64,000 bases of DNA, from positions 1-64,000 of the forward strand of contig CAZZEX010000017.1 in NCBI GenBank assembly GCA_964653285.1, written 5' to 3'. This stretch comes from CAZZEX01 sp964653285. GTDB lineage: Bacteria > Chloroflexota > Anaerolineae > B4-G1. Position numbers and translations under genes: made by a program. The notes beneath the pieces are model-generated. The model searched no databases and was not told the DNA's origin. It worked only from the letters and a program-made list of their open reading frames with translations. Shown here piece by piece: positions 23,275 to 31,042 of this stretch; positions within the stretch are counted from its first letter, which is position 1, and each line of letters opens with the position of its first letter.

Positions 23275-24077
23275 GCCTGCATCGGTACAGGCCCTTTCGC
23301 CGCTCTCTGCCGCACTGCTTCAAAGATGATCACCGCCGTCGCTACCGCCGTGTTCAGCGACTCGACGCCCACGGCCATCGGGATGAAGACTTGCCCTTGC
23401 GCGAGCGCCCGGGCCCGCTCCCCCGCCCCGGTCGCCTCGCCCCCAACGATAAGTGCCACCGGCCGCGTCCAGCCCACTGCCGTGTAGGGCGTGTCGCCGC
23501 CGGCCGCCGCCAGCCACACGTCGCAGCCGGTCACCGCTTCGGCGATAGCCTCCCACCCGAGTGTTGCCACCGGGAGGCGCAGATGCGCTCCCATTGCTGC
23601 CCGCACCACCTTGGGGTTGCTGGCGTCCACCGTCCCGGGCGTCAGCAGCACCTGCTCCACTCCTGCCGCGAGCGCCGTGCGCAGGGTGGCGCCCAGGTTC
23701 CCCGGGTCGCGCACGCGATCAACGATAAGTGTGAGGGTGGGGTGCTCCGGGCGGGAGAGGTTGAAGATGGGAAACACGGCCAGGATGCCCTGGGGGGTCT
23801 CAGTGTCGGAGCAGGTGACCATCACCGGTTCGCTCACTGCGTAACAGGGGACGTTCATCTCGCAGAGCGTTTCCAGCAATCTGCCGCCTCGCTCATTGGC
23901 CTTTGCCGGCTCGGTGTAGAACGCAAAGGCGGGAGGAACGCCAGCACGGACAGCCTCCTCGATGAGTCGTACTCCCTCGAAGACGAAACGTCGCTCCCGC
24001 TGACGAACGCGCCGCCGGTGCTGCAACGCCCGCACGTATCTGACCTTGTCGTTTTTCAGGCTTTTCAGTATCCTCAC
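23271..24077 (-). CDS. SpoU/TrmH-family RNA 2'-O-methyltransferase
   Basis: AdoMet-dependent ribose methyltransferase acting on rRNA or tRNA. It has 268 residues. The N-terminal SpoU_sub_bind-like part (RRVRQRERRFVFEGVRLIEE, ~22-41) is followed by the knotted SPOUT domain with motif 1 DRVRDPGNLGATLRTALAAG (~120-139), motif 2 ALIVGGEATGAGE and motif 3 IPMAVGVESLNTAVATAVII (~232-251). It starts at GTG 24077, 19 nt after the LysM gene, and is probably co-transcribed with it. The exact target (for example 23S G2251 or another site) cannot be told from sequence. Confidence 0.9.
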   Translation of the reverse strand: MRILKSLKNDKVRYVRALQHRRRVRQRERRFVFEGVRLIEEAVRAGVPPAFAFYTEPAKANERGGRLLETLCEMNVPCYAVSEPVMVTCSDTETPQGILAVFPIFNLSRPEHPTLTLIVDRVRDPGNLGATLRTALAAGVEQVLLTPGTVDASNPKVVRAAMGAHLRLPVATLGWEAIAEAVTGCDVWLAAAGGDTPYTAVGWTRPVALIVGGEATGAGERARALAQGQVFIPMAVGVESLNTAVATAVIIFEAVRQRAAKGPVPMQA

Positions 24078-24096
24078 AGCCGGATCGAGGTGGATA

Positions 24097-24804
24097 CTAG
24101 TGCGGCGGGATGCGCAAGACCTGCCCGGCGTAGATGCGAGAGGGATTGGCGATGCCGTTGTACTGCGCCAGGTACAGGTAATTCATGTTGTAATACAACG
24201 CAATACGGAACAGATTGTCACCGCGCTGTACCACGTAGGTGGTTCCACCCGTAGCTGGCGGGGGTGGCTGACCGCCCGACGAGGGGATAATCAACACCTG
24301 CCCCACGTAAATGAGGGCTGGGTTGGCGATGCCGTTGGCACTGGCAATCGCTTGCACAGTGGCGCTGTACTGCAGTGCGATACGAAATAGGTTCTCGCCC
24401 CGCTGGACCGTATGCGTGACCTGGCCTGTGGGAGGCGATGTCGGAGTCAGCGCAGGCGTAGTGGGGGCTGGCGTGGTAGAGACCGGCGTGGTGGACACAG
24501 GTGTGGTGGGCACAGGCGTGGCAGGCGCGGTTGTAGGGATCGGGGTCGGCGTAGGCGACGTGGTGGGCGTTTCGACCGTCGGGGTTGCCTCAGCCGCCTG
24601 GGCTGCCAGCGTCGAGTTCGCGATCCCTGTGGCCTCCATATCGGGCGTTCCCTCCTCCGGCTGGACGGCCTCCTCACCGGCTGCCGGCGTCACTGTCACG
24701 TCGGGAGCCGCTGGCCTGTAGCAGCCAGCCAACAGGCCCAGCATGAGCAACAGGCATATCGTGCACAGAGGCAAAGAGGGGCAGGTTTTCTTCATCATCT
24801 TCAT
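24097..24804 (-). CDS. Lipoprotein with two LysM domains
   Basis: A 235-residue exported lipoprotein. The N-terminal signal ends in the lipobox LLAGC (Cys ~28). A Thr/Pro-rich spacer (~65-125, STTP/PTPT repeats) leads to two LysM peptidoglycan-binding modules: THTVQRGENLFRIALQYSAT (~130-174) and TYVVQRGDNLFRIALYYNMN (~187-233), both ending in GQVL-IP. No enzymatic domain is present, so the role is probably cell-envelope anchoring. It has its own promoter upstream and leads a two-gene unit with the methyltransferase. Confidence 0.9.
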   Translation of the reverse strand: MKMMKKTCPSLPLCTICLLLMLGLLAGCYRPAAPDVTVTPAAGEEAVQPEEGTPDMEATGIANSTLAAQAAEATPTVETPTTSPTPTPIPTTAPATPVPTTPVSTTPVSTTPAPTTPALTPTSPPTGQVTHTVQRGENLFRIALQYSATVQAIASANGIANPALIYVGQVLIIPSSGGQPPPPATGGTTYVVQRGDNLFRIALYYNMNYLYLAQYNGIANPSRIYAGQVLRIPPH

Positions 24805-24856
24805 GGGGCTACCTCCTTCGTGCGTGTCACACTGGCCAAATCGCTGTACATTTTAC

Positions 24857-24885
24857 ATAGTACCACAATAATCCAGTAGCGTCAA
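24857..24885 (-). promoter_or_regulatory. Sigma70-type promoter for the LysM gene
   Basis: On the minus strand: TTGACG (24885-24880), a 17-bp spacer, TACTAT (24862-24857). Confidence 0.6.
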
Positions 24886-24900
24886 GCAGTCAAACGTGAA

Positions 24901-25046
24901 GGCAATCGCATTATATCAAATATCTTCACAACAACGTCATTCTGAGGAGCGCAGCGACGAAGAATCTCGGCCCTTCATAGCGTAAAAGAGATTCTTCGCT
25001 ACGCTCAGAATGACACGCCAGTTAAGGAACTGAGAATGCAATCGCC
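24901..25046. repeat. Inverted-repeat element containing an ATTCTGAG/CTCAGAAT palindrome
   Basis: Outer ends GGCAATCGCATT and, reverse-complemented, GGCGATTGCATT match at 10/12. The inner arms CATTCTGAGGAGCGCAGCGA and its imperfect complement (25014 back to 24988) surround about 20 bp. No coding potential and no clear adjacent target duplication. The 285-nt spacer between genes holds only this and the promoter at 24857. Confidence 0.65.
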
Positions 25047-25089
25047 CTATGTGAGGAACGTGAGATTCGGAAGCCGTCTCACATTGTCG

Positions 25090-26508
25090 CTACCTGAGCA
25101 CCTCCGATTTCTCCACACAGGTGATGCCTAGTTGTTCCAGTTCTCTCAACGCTGGCTCGTAAATCTCCGGCAACACTGGGATGTGGACACCGGTCAGGTT
25201 GATTTCTCCTTCCAAGATCAGTCGGGCACCGACGGCCGCCGGCAATCCCACCGTGCGTGCCATCGCAGTATCCCCTCCCGGCTGGCCGTAGTCAATCAGC
25301 GTCGAGGTGATGCACTCCTGTCTCCCTTCCTCCTGGCAGGGGGAAGGGCCGGGGATGGGGGTCCGTCTCCCTTCCTCCTCGCAGGGGGAAGGGCTGGGGA
25401 TGGGGGTCTGGTACGCGGCGACGAACTCGTGGACCAGGATCACCATGTCCCGCTCCCCCTCGCGATAGTCCATCTTGACCAGCATCTGGTCAGCCAGGAT
25501 ATCTAGCAGCGTCGTCCTGTCCGGGACGGGCGCGTCGCTCAGCAGCCCCAGCCACTCCAGCGCCGTCATCACCCCGGAGTTAGGCGAGAGATTGAGGAAG
25601 GCCGACAGATCAGCCTTGGGATTGGCCGTATCTTCCTGGCCGATGAGGTGTGCCATTACCTGCCGGAAGGTCTTGCTGACCAGTTCCGCTTGCTCCTCCA
25701 GGCTGAAGTAGCCCAGTTGGTTCAGTTTCTGCATCACGTCGCACCAGCCGAGATTGCGCAGTGTGCCCCGGTACATCGTGTCGGTCTCCGGGATGCCATA
25801 CCGCTTGATGTAGGGGAGCGAGTTGCGGTTGGGATACGCCTCGAAGTCGCCCAGCCCCTCAACCCGGGTCACGAAGTGAGTGGCGAAGAGGCGGGCGTTA
25901 GGGACCTCTACGATGTGGCCGTTCTCCTTGTAGCGGGCATCGTTGCGCCCCGCCAGCACCACCCCGCGCGGGCTCCAGGAGAACTTGTAACCCAGGGGGT
26001 TGTCGTTAGCATCGGGGGCTGGCAGGCCGCCGCAGTAGGAGCGGAACGACTTGACTTCCCCGCCAGCACCGTGCACCCGGTGGATGATGCGCATGGCCGA
26101 CATGTGGTCAATGCCGGGGTCGAGGCCGATCTCATTGAGCAGGATGACCCCTACCTCCCGCGCCGCGCCGTCCAGCGCTCGCATCCCATCGCTGACGTAA
26201 CTGGCCGTGACCAGCGGCTTGCGGTGGCGGACGCATTGCTCGGCCACCTGCACGTGATAGACGTAAGGCAGCAGGCTGATGGCCAGATCGGCCTCGGCGA
26301 TCAGGCCGCCCAGCGCCGCACCGTCCTTCGTGACGTCGAACGCGACGGCCTTCCCCCATGGGTGGTCGCCGACCAGCGCCTTGGCCTTGCCAAGCGTGCG
26401 GCTGGCAACCGTCACTTGAAAGCCAGCCTGATCGAGTAAATATCGCACCAGGGGCCTGGCGACCAGGCCCGCACCAAGAACCAGAACTTTCTTCATTCCG
26501 TTTTTCAT
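25090..26508 (-). CDS. Saccharopine dehydrogenase-like reductase (LYS9 type)
   Basis: NAD(P)-dependent enzyme of the saccharopine dehydrogenase family. It has 472 residues. A Rossmann N-terminus VLVLGAGLVARPLVRYLLDQ (~8-27) is followed by the family core: LLPYVYHVQVAEQC, YVSDGM, LLNEIGLDPGIDHMSAM (~126-142) and FRSYCGGLPAPDANDNPLGY. About 30 residues at ~370-400 (IPSPSPCEEEGRR twice) come from two tandem 45-bp palindromic repeats. It is 76 nt downstream of the lysine-ketoglutarate reductase-like gene, in the same direction. Together they could carry out the saccharopine route of lysine breakdown; the substrate is inferred from the pair. Confidence 0.88.
   Translation of the reverse strand: MKNGMKKVLVLGAGLVARPLVRYLLDQAGFQVTVASRTLGKAKALVGDHPWGKAVAFDVTKDGAALGGLIAEADLAISLLPYVYHVQVAEQCVRHRKPLVTASYVSDGMRALDGAAREVGVILLNEIGLDPGIDHMSAMRIIHRVHGAGGEVKSFRSYCGGLPAPDANDNPLGYKFSWSPRGVVLAGRNDARYKENGHIVEVPNARLFATHFVTRVEGLGDFEAYPNRNSLPYIKRYGIPETDTMYRGTLRNLGWCDVMQKLNQLGYFSLEEQAELVSKTFRQVMAHLIGQEDTANPKADLSAFLNLSPNSGVMTALEWLGLLSDAPVPDRTTLLDILADQMLVKMDYREGERDMVILVHEFVAAYQTPIPSPSPCEEEGRRTPIPGPSPCQEEGRQECITSTLIDYGQPGGDTAMARTVGLPAAVGARLILEGEINLTGVHIPVLPEIYEPALRELEQLGITCVEKSEVLR
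25319..25411. repeat. Two tandem in-frame palindromic elements in the saccharopine dehydrogenase-like gene
   Basis: Two near-identical 42-bp copies, each CTCCCTTCCTCCT...GCAGGGGGAAGGG, with period 45 bp (15 codons). They encode a duplicated PIPSPSPC/PIPGPSPC loop. Confidence 0.8.
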
Positions 26509-26584
26509 CAGAAATCTCCCGATGTTAGAGTTTCAAGTTACAGGTTAGATGAACTTGAAACCTGAATCGGTCTTCCCCGTCTTC

Positions 26585-27904
26585 CTAGCGGAGATACTGC
26601 TCCAGGTAACGATAATCGGGTGTCAACTCTCCCTGGTAGACGATAATCGCCCGCCTGATCTCTGGTGGCAGGGCCAGTTCCTCGAAGGGCACCGAGTAGT
26701 CGGCCTGGGCAATGGCGGGGACGTACTGCATCAACACGCCGCTGAAGTATTCCGAGGCCTCACGGGGCAACTCGCTGGGCAGGATGTCCACGGCCAGCAC
26801 GACCAGCCCCCGCCCCTCGAACCCGTCAACCGCGTGATCCTCGAAGGGATCGTATACGAAGACGGGATCGCCGGGGTCGGTGCATTTGACCGTGCACTCG
26901 ATGGCCCCTTCGACGTCGCAACTGACGTCGCCGATGACCCGCAGGCGTGGCATCTGCGGTCCCCCATACAGTCGCTTCAGGTCCGCCTTCGTCACCAGCC
27001 GGGGATACTCCGCCTCCCAGTAGATGCAGTTGACCAGCAGGGTCAGGTGGGGCAGGTAGGTGCGGAACCTGGATCGGTACTTCTCAGGATGGTCGTAATA
27101 GTCCTGCAGTTCGAAGCGACCCCGGTTCTCTAAGGAGATGGGCTCCACCGTATGCTCTTCCTTGAATACCACTTTATACAGTCTGTCTCGGGCGTGGGCG
27201 GTGCTCTGGGCGACGGCGGCGACCTCCTGGGGCTCAATCTCTTGCACTGGCAGGAGTTCGATGATCTCGTTGGCCCCACGGAAGACGTTCCCATACCCGG
27301 CGAAGCCGCAGATGAGGGGGGTGACCGGATCCGGCAGCACTTCCTGTACGATGCGCTCTCCGAGCGCCGATACCGCCGCCCGCGCCTCGGCCAGGCTGTC
27401 GTACTGGTGGGCCTGGCGCAGGTCGCTGAAGGGATTGGGAACCCCCTCCCAGTTCAGCCGCTGCCCCAGAGCCCACAGCGTGTTAATCATCCCTGCCCGT
27501 CCAGCGTGGCGGCCGAAGAAGATCAGCCGCCGACCCCGCTCGTCGGTCACCTTCTCGTAATCAATCAACTGGCATCCCAGTTCCAGCAGGCGCTTGAGCA
27601 TGGGCATGTTGTAGGGCTGGCCTTTGATGACGTGGGCGAAGAAGGCGTAGGTGTGACCCTGATGGAAAAAACGGACGGGGATCTCTTTGATGGCGAAGAC
27701 GACCGGGCAAGAGGAGAGGTCTTCCTCGACCTGGGCGCCAGCCTGTGTGAACTCTTCGTCGCGAAAGACGCGGATCTCCGACGGTTGCACCCACACCTCA
27801 ATGCCGCGCTCTTCCTGCAGTTGACGGACGTGCTCCGGGATGATGGGCACGCGGCGCTCCCAGATGTTCTTGTCCTCACGGCGAATTCCGATACAGACGC
27901 TCAT
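26585..27904 (-). CDS. Lysine-ketoglutarate reductase-like protein (AlaDH/PNT fold)
   Basis: A 439-residue protein with an AlaDH/PNT N-terminal domain: IGIRREDKNIWERRVPIIPE (~5-24), VFAIKEIPVRFF and YAFFAHVIKGQPYNMPML. The second half contains CGFAGYGNVFRGANEIIELL (~205-225) and VIGDVSCDVEGAIECT (~325-340), as in the LKR half of eukaryotic AASS. It would condense lysine and 2-oxoglutarate to saccharopine. ATG 27904 follows GGAGATAG, which overlaps the stop of the upstream gene; a longer frame to 27949 lacks similarity. It is followed by the saccharopine dehydrogenase-like gene, splitting the eukaryotic bifunctional enzyme in two. Confidence 0.85.
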   Translation of the reverse strand: MSVCIGIRREDKNIWERRVPIIPEHVRQLQEERGIEVWVQPSEIRVFRDEEFTQAGAQVEEDLSSCPVVFAIKEIPVRFFHQGHTYAFFAHVIKGQPYNMPMLKRLLELGCQLIDYEKVTDERGRRLIFFGRHAGRAGMINTLWALGQRLNWEGVPNPFSDLRQAHQYDSLAEARAAVSALGERIVQEVLPDPVTPLICGFAGYGNVFRGANEIIELLPVQEIEPQEVAAVAQSTAHARDRLYKVVFKEEHTVEPISLENRGRFELQDYYDHPEKYRSRFRTYLPHLTLLVNCIYWEAEYPRLVTKADLKRLYGGPQMPRLRVIGDVSCDVEGAIECTVKCTDPGDPVFVYDPFEDHAVDGFEGRGLVVLAVDILPSELPREASEYFSGVLMQYVPAIAQADYSVPFEELALPPEIRRAIIVYQGELTPDYRYLEQYLR

Positions 27905-27906
27905 TT

Positions 27907-28260
27907 CTATCTCCTGGGTTTGGATTGTTCGTGCACCTCGGCGTACCAACGCTCGACGATACTTTCGTCCCCACGCCGCCAGAGCACCGCCGGGCGGTGG
28001 GCAAATGCCTGGATCGGATCGAAGGTAAAGCCCGGGATGACCTGCACCAGCGGGATGGCCCCGCAGCCGGGCACCGCGCAGTCCACCGACCGGGCGGGGC
28101 AGCGCTTGCGGATGCAGATGCGCCCCAGGTGACGGCGCGTGTTGGTCTCAAACAGGAAAACCTCCCAGCCGCAGTAGATAGGCGTCAGGCGGCGGGCGCA
28201 CGCAGCAATTTCCTCCACACCCCGCACCCGGCTGGCCTCCTGCGCGAACTGATCAGCCAT
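27907..28260 (-). CDS. Small Cys-containing protein of unknown function
   Basis: 117 residues from ATG 28260; the frame remains open to 28341. I do not recognise the family. Cysteines are clustered (CIRKRCPARSVDCAVPGC), suggesting metal binding, and the C-terminus WRRGDESIVERWYAEVHEQS is helical. It ends 2 nt before the start of the reductase gene and its stop codon overlaps that gene's ribosome-binding site, so the two are probably translated together. Confidence 0.6.
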   Translation of the reverse strand: MADQFAQEASRVRGVEEIAACARRLTPIYCGWEVFLFETNTRRHLGRICIRKRCPARSVDCAVPGCGAIPLVQVIPGFTFDPIQAFAHRPAVLWRRGDESIVERWYAEVHEQSKPRR

Positions 28261-28341
28261 GTGGTCCAACCGCTCTCGCTTGTCCAGTCCTGCCCAGGAC
28301 TTCCGGGGGGCGCGGGTGGGCCTGGCAGGTGTTTTCCCCAC

Positions 28342-28720
28342 TGATGAGCGGGCACACCCAGGTACTGCAGCACGCCTCTAATCCCATCGGCGGCCATCAG
28401 GATGGTGTCAATCCGTCGGGCGTCGGCGGCTCGGCTGGCAGGGTCAGCACCACCGGCACGCGACGTACTCTCCTGCCCATTGCATTACTCCTCCGGGGCC
28501 AAGCCCACGGCGCGGGCGAAGGCAGCGTGGGTGTAGGCGGCGGCCCAGCCACGCAGCCAGAGGCGCACGTTATACTACACAATCAACAAAAACCATTTGT
28601 CTTGACTGCCTGTTTGTTACTCAATTCTACCCCGCTCCGCCCTTCCACGCAAGTCCCCACACCGGCCCCGCCCGACGTGGCCCAGGTGGGCGCAGGCGCT
28701 GTGTGCGCCTGAGTGACGGC
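28342..28720. other. Spacer with degenerate open frames
   Basis: On the minus strand MGRRVRRVPVVLTLPAE (from 28582) changes frame at about 28440 into RIDTILMAADGIRGVLQYLG. This suggests a decayed small gene; I cannot name it. No convincing intact gene between 28342 and 29006. Confidence 0.4.
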
Positions 28721-28727
28721 GAAACGG

Positions 28728-28758
28728 CCGCCCCGACTGCAACGGTTGGGGCGGTTTT
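28728..28758 (+). terminator. Terminator-like hairpin
   Basis: CCGCCCCGAC pairs with GTTGGGGCGG around TGCAACG, followed by TTTT. It insulates the hsdM promoter downstream. Confidence 0.6.
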
Positions 28759-28787
28759 GCGTTGCCTGGCTTGCGGGGCTGAAAATA

Positions 28788-28816
28788 TTGACTTCCGGGT
28801 AAGAATCCGCTATACT
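28788..28816 (+). promoter_or_regulatory. Sigma70-type promoter upstream of the hsdM remnant
   Basis: TTGACT, a 17-bp spacer, then TATACT, with a ~185-nt leader to the hsdM start. The leader has a CGCCTC/GAGGCG stem. Confidence 0.65.
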
Positions 28817-29006
28817 GGAATTGTCTCGGAAAAGAGCAAGGAGAATCGCCTCGCGCCTCTGACCAGTCCGAGGCGGTGACCAAGACAGTGGGCTGCCCTG
28901 GTGCGGGAATTCTAGCATAGAGCACGCCCATCGTCAAAGGTGCAGCGGACTTTTCTTTGTGCTCTAAGACGATCCTGACAACACCACACACTGACAAGGA
29001 CTGTGC

Positions 29007-29722
29007 ATGTCGGCCAACAACACCGAAATCGAAAAACGCCTCTGGGACGCCGCCGACGAACTGTGTGCCAATTCCAGGCTCAAACCGTCCGAGTATTCCG
29101 TCCCTTATTTCCTCGGCAAGTTCGCCATGAGCGAGGGCCAGCGCGGCGGCGAGTTCTTCACCCCCACTTCCATCGTCCGCCTCATCGTCGAGATCATTGA
29201 GCCCTACCACGGCCGCATCCTCGACCCGGCCTGTGGGTCGGGCGGTATGTTCGTGCAGAGCGCACGCTTTGTCCAGCGGCACCAGCAAAACCCCTCCGAC
29301 GAGATCAGCCTCTACGGCCAGGAGCGGGTGGCCGAGACGGTCCGCCTGTGCAAGATGAACCTGGCCGTCCACGGCCTCGCTGGCGACATCCGCCAGGGCA
29401 ACACCTACTACGAGGACATCCACCGCAGCCGGGGCCGCTTCCCCTTCGTCCTGCCCCGGGTGGATAACGCCAACCCGACGGCGCCTACCGCGACGTGCCG
29501 GGCTTGTGCAAAGTGGCGACGCCGGACGAGATTGAGGCGCAGGGGTGGAGCCTCAACCCTGGGCGCTACATGGGCGTGGCCGAGCGGGAGGAGGAGGATT
29601 TTGACTTCACGGAGCGGCTCGCGGAATTGCACGAGGAGTTGGAAATGCTCAACGCCGAGGCGTACGAGTTGGAGGAGCGCATCGCGGAGAACGTGTCTCA
29701 GTTGTTGGACAGCCCGCGATAG
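29007..29722 (+). pseudogene. hsdM: Type I restriction-modification methylase subunit, broken
   Basis: Three HsdM pieces are joined by deletions. The start MSANNTEIEKRLWDAADELC is intact, then jumps straight to the AdoMet/catalytic region FAMSEGQRGGEFFTPTSIVR and DPACGSGGMFVQSARF (motif I). After HRSRGRF, sequence is lost with a frame change. The true C-terminus resumes in another frame (YMGVAEREEEDFDFTERLAE to LLDSPR, ending 29722). The NPPF catalytic motif IV is missing, so methylation activity must be lost. Functional HsdM is about 480-550 residues; about 240 codons remain. It lies upstream of hsdS and hsdR remnants in the original orientation. Confidence 0.9.
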
Positions 29723-29736
29723 TTGGAGCAGGGAAG

Positions 29737-30018
29737 ATGCCCGATCACGATTATACAGAGAAGCAAGGACAGTACCTGGCCTTTATCTACAACTACACCC
29801 TGATTAACGGCCGTCCTCCAGCAGAAGCGGATATGCAGCGGTACTTTGGCGTAAGCCCTCCCACCGTTCACCAGATGGTGATCAAGTTGGATAAGCGGGG
29901 ATTCATCACCAGGGAGCCGGGTAAACCCCGCACCGTCCAGGTGTTGGTTCCTCCCGACCAGCTCCCCTATCTCAAAGACAGGAGAAAGACTATGCCTTCG
30001 AAAGCACAGATTCACTAG
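29737..30018 (+). CDS. LexA-like winged HTH protein
   Basis: 93 residues resembling the LexA N-terminal DNA-binding domain: TEKQGQYLAFIYNYTLINGR, PPAEADMQRYFGVSPPTVHQ and MVIKLDKRGFITREPGKPRT. There is no autocleavage/peptidase domain. Family members end near LPPDQLPYL, so the last ~13 residues (KDRRKTMPSKAQIH) are read from the start of the next gene, in the same frame, up to an amber codon. It may be an autonomous regulator inserted into the restriction locus. Confidence 0.78.
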   Translation: MPDHDYTEKQGQYLAFIYNYTLINGRPPAEADMQRYFGVSPPTVHQMVIKLDKRGFITREPGKPRTVQVLVPPDQLPYLKDRRKTMPSKAQIH

Positions 30019-30543
30019 ATCAAGGTCACCCTGAACGAAAGCAAGCCCCCCGTCTGGCGGCGCATCCTGGTCCCGGGCGACGTCACCCTGGAGCACCTGC
30101 ACTACATCCTCCAGGTAACAATGGGCTGGACCAACTCTCATCTCCATCAGTTCATCGTGGGGCAGACATATTTCGGTGAGCCTTATCCAGACTACGGCTT
30201 CGAGATGCACGATGAGCGAGATGTGAGGCTGAACCAGATCGCCGACGAGGGAGCCAGGTTCGTCTACGAGTACGACTTCGGCGATAGTTGGGAGCACATC
30301 TTGCTGGTGGAGAAGGTGCTGGAGCCGGAGCCGGGCCAGCAGTACCCGGTGTGCATCAAGGGCAAGCGTGCCTGCCCGCCGGAGGACGTGGGCGGCGTGT
30401 GGGGCTACGAGGAATTCCTGGAGGCCATCCGGGACCCCGACCATTCTGAGCACGACGAGTACCTGGAATGGATTGGTGGGGAGTTCGACCCGGAGGCGTT
30501 TGACCTGGATGAGACGAACGAGATCCTGCGAGACCTACGGTGA
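29992..30543 (+). pseudogene. Plasmid pRiA4b ORF-3 family protein with internal amber codon
   Basis: AGGAG precedes ATG 29992, giving MPSKAQIH, then TAG (30016-30018), then IKVTLNESKPPVWRRILVPG and on to LDETNEILRDLR. Family members usually begin with MxKxxIYQLKVTL, so TAG stands where Gln (CAG) is expected: one substitution. The rest is intact: GWTNSHLHQF, FVYEYDFGDSWEH and CPPEDVGGVWGYEEFLEA. The family is found on plasmids and near IS elements, with no firm function. Reinitiation at ATG 30121, amber suppression or plain inactivation are all possible. Confidence 0.75.
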
Positions 30544-30640
30544 CGGCGGCCCGGAGCTAAAGGCTCCGGGCTGAAAGGGCGAAGCCCCCCTTTCGGCAAG
30601 CTCAGGACATGCCTCCGGGGGCTGGATTGTCAGCCCGTAG
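30544..30640. repeat. Cluster of short hairpins and a CTTCGGC-type element
   Basis: GCCCGGAGC/GCTCCGGGC palindrome (about 30549-30571), then GAAAGGGCGAAGCCCCCCTT, then TTTCGGCAAGCTCAGGACAT, then CAGCCCGTAGGGCTT. No coding content. Confidence 0.6.
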
Positions 30641-30655
30641 GGCTTTGCTCTTTCA

Positions 30656-30916
30656 TATGTCTACTACAATCTGCAACATCAGAACTTCATTAGCACCGAT
30701 ACCGCAGTCCCGGGCCTTAACAGAAACCAGGCATACCTTCTCCCGTTTCTACTCCCAGATGCTGAAGTAATGCGAAAGTTTCAAGAGTTGATTGTCCCGA
30801 TGTTTAAGCAGATCAAGAACTTGCGTCTTGAAAATGCCAATCTCCGCCGCACCCGCGACCTGCTGCTCCCCCGCCTCATCTCCGGCGAGGTGGGCGTGGC
30901 GGGTTTGAACCACTGA
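30656..30916 (+). pseudogene. hsdS: C-terminal fragment of type I specificity subunit
   Basis: The frame YVYYNLQHQNFISTDTAVPG continues through LPDAEVMRKFQELIVPMFKQ and LRRTRDLLLPRLISGEVGVA to TGA at 30916. This is the typical end of HsdS: the last conserved coiled-coil segment and LLLPRLISGEV. Both target-recognition domains and the N-terminus are missing; the 5' side is cut off by hairpin repeats. Confidence 0.88.
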
Positions 30917-31020
30917 ACCACTGACGGCACTGACACCACTGATCGGACGCTGAACGACGGACTTTTTCAGTGTCTTCAGTGAGGATTCAGTGGTTCAGTG
31001 ATCCAGGTCTGCTGGCGCAT
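30917..31020. repeat. CACTGA/TCAGTG inverted short-repeat array
   Basis: Repeated CACTGA units (about 30911-30950) face repeated TTCAGTG units (about 30966-31003), giving a fold-back structure of the same style as the heptamer arrays. Confidence 0.6.
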
Positions 31021-31042
31021 CGCCACGAATTGAGAAAACAGT

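Noticed and set aside
23235..24254. 339-codon plus-strand frame
   Set aside because: Antisense to the SpoU-type methyltransferase, which carries all three SPOUT motifs.
12822..28895. Shared GCGG..TRACCAAGACAG stretch at about 12825-12843 and 28875-28892, next to GC-rich stems; considered as a structured RNA or riboswitch
   Set aside because: About 16 matching bases between two places is near chance expectation in 64 kb; the two stems differ, and the transcribed strand at 12.8 kb is probably the opposite one.
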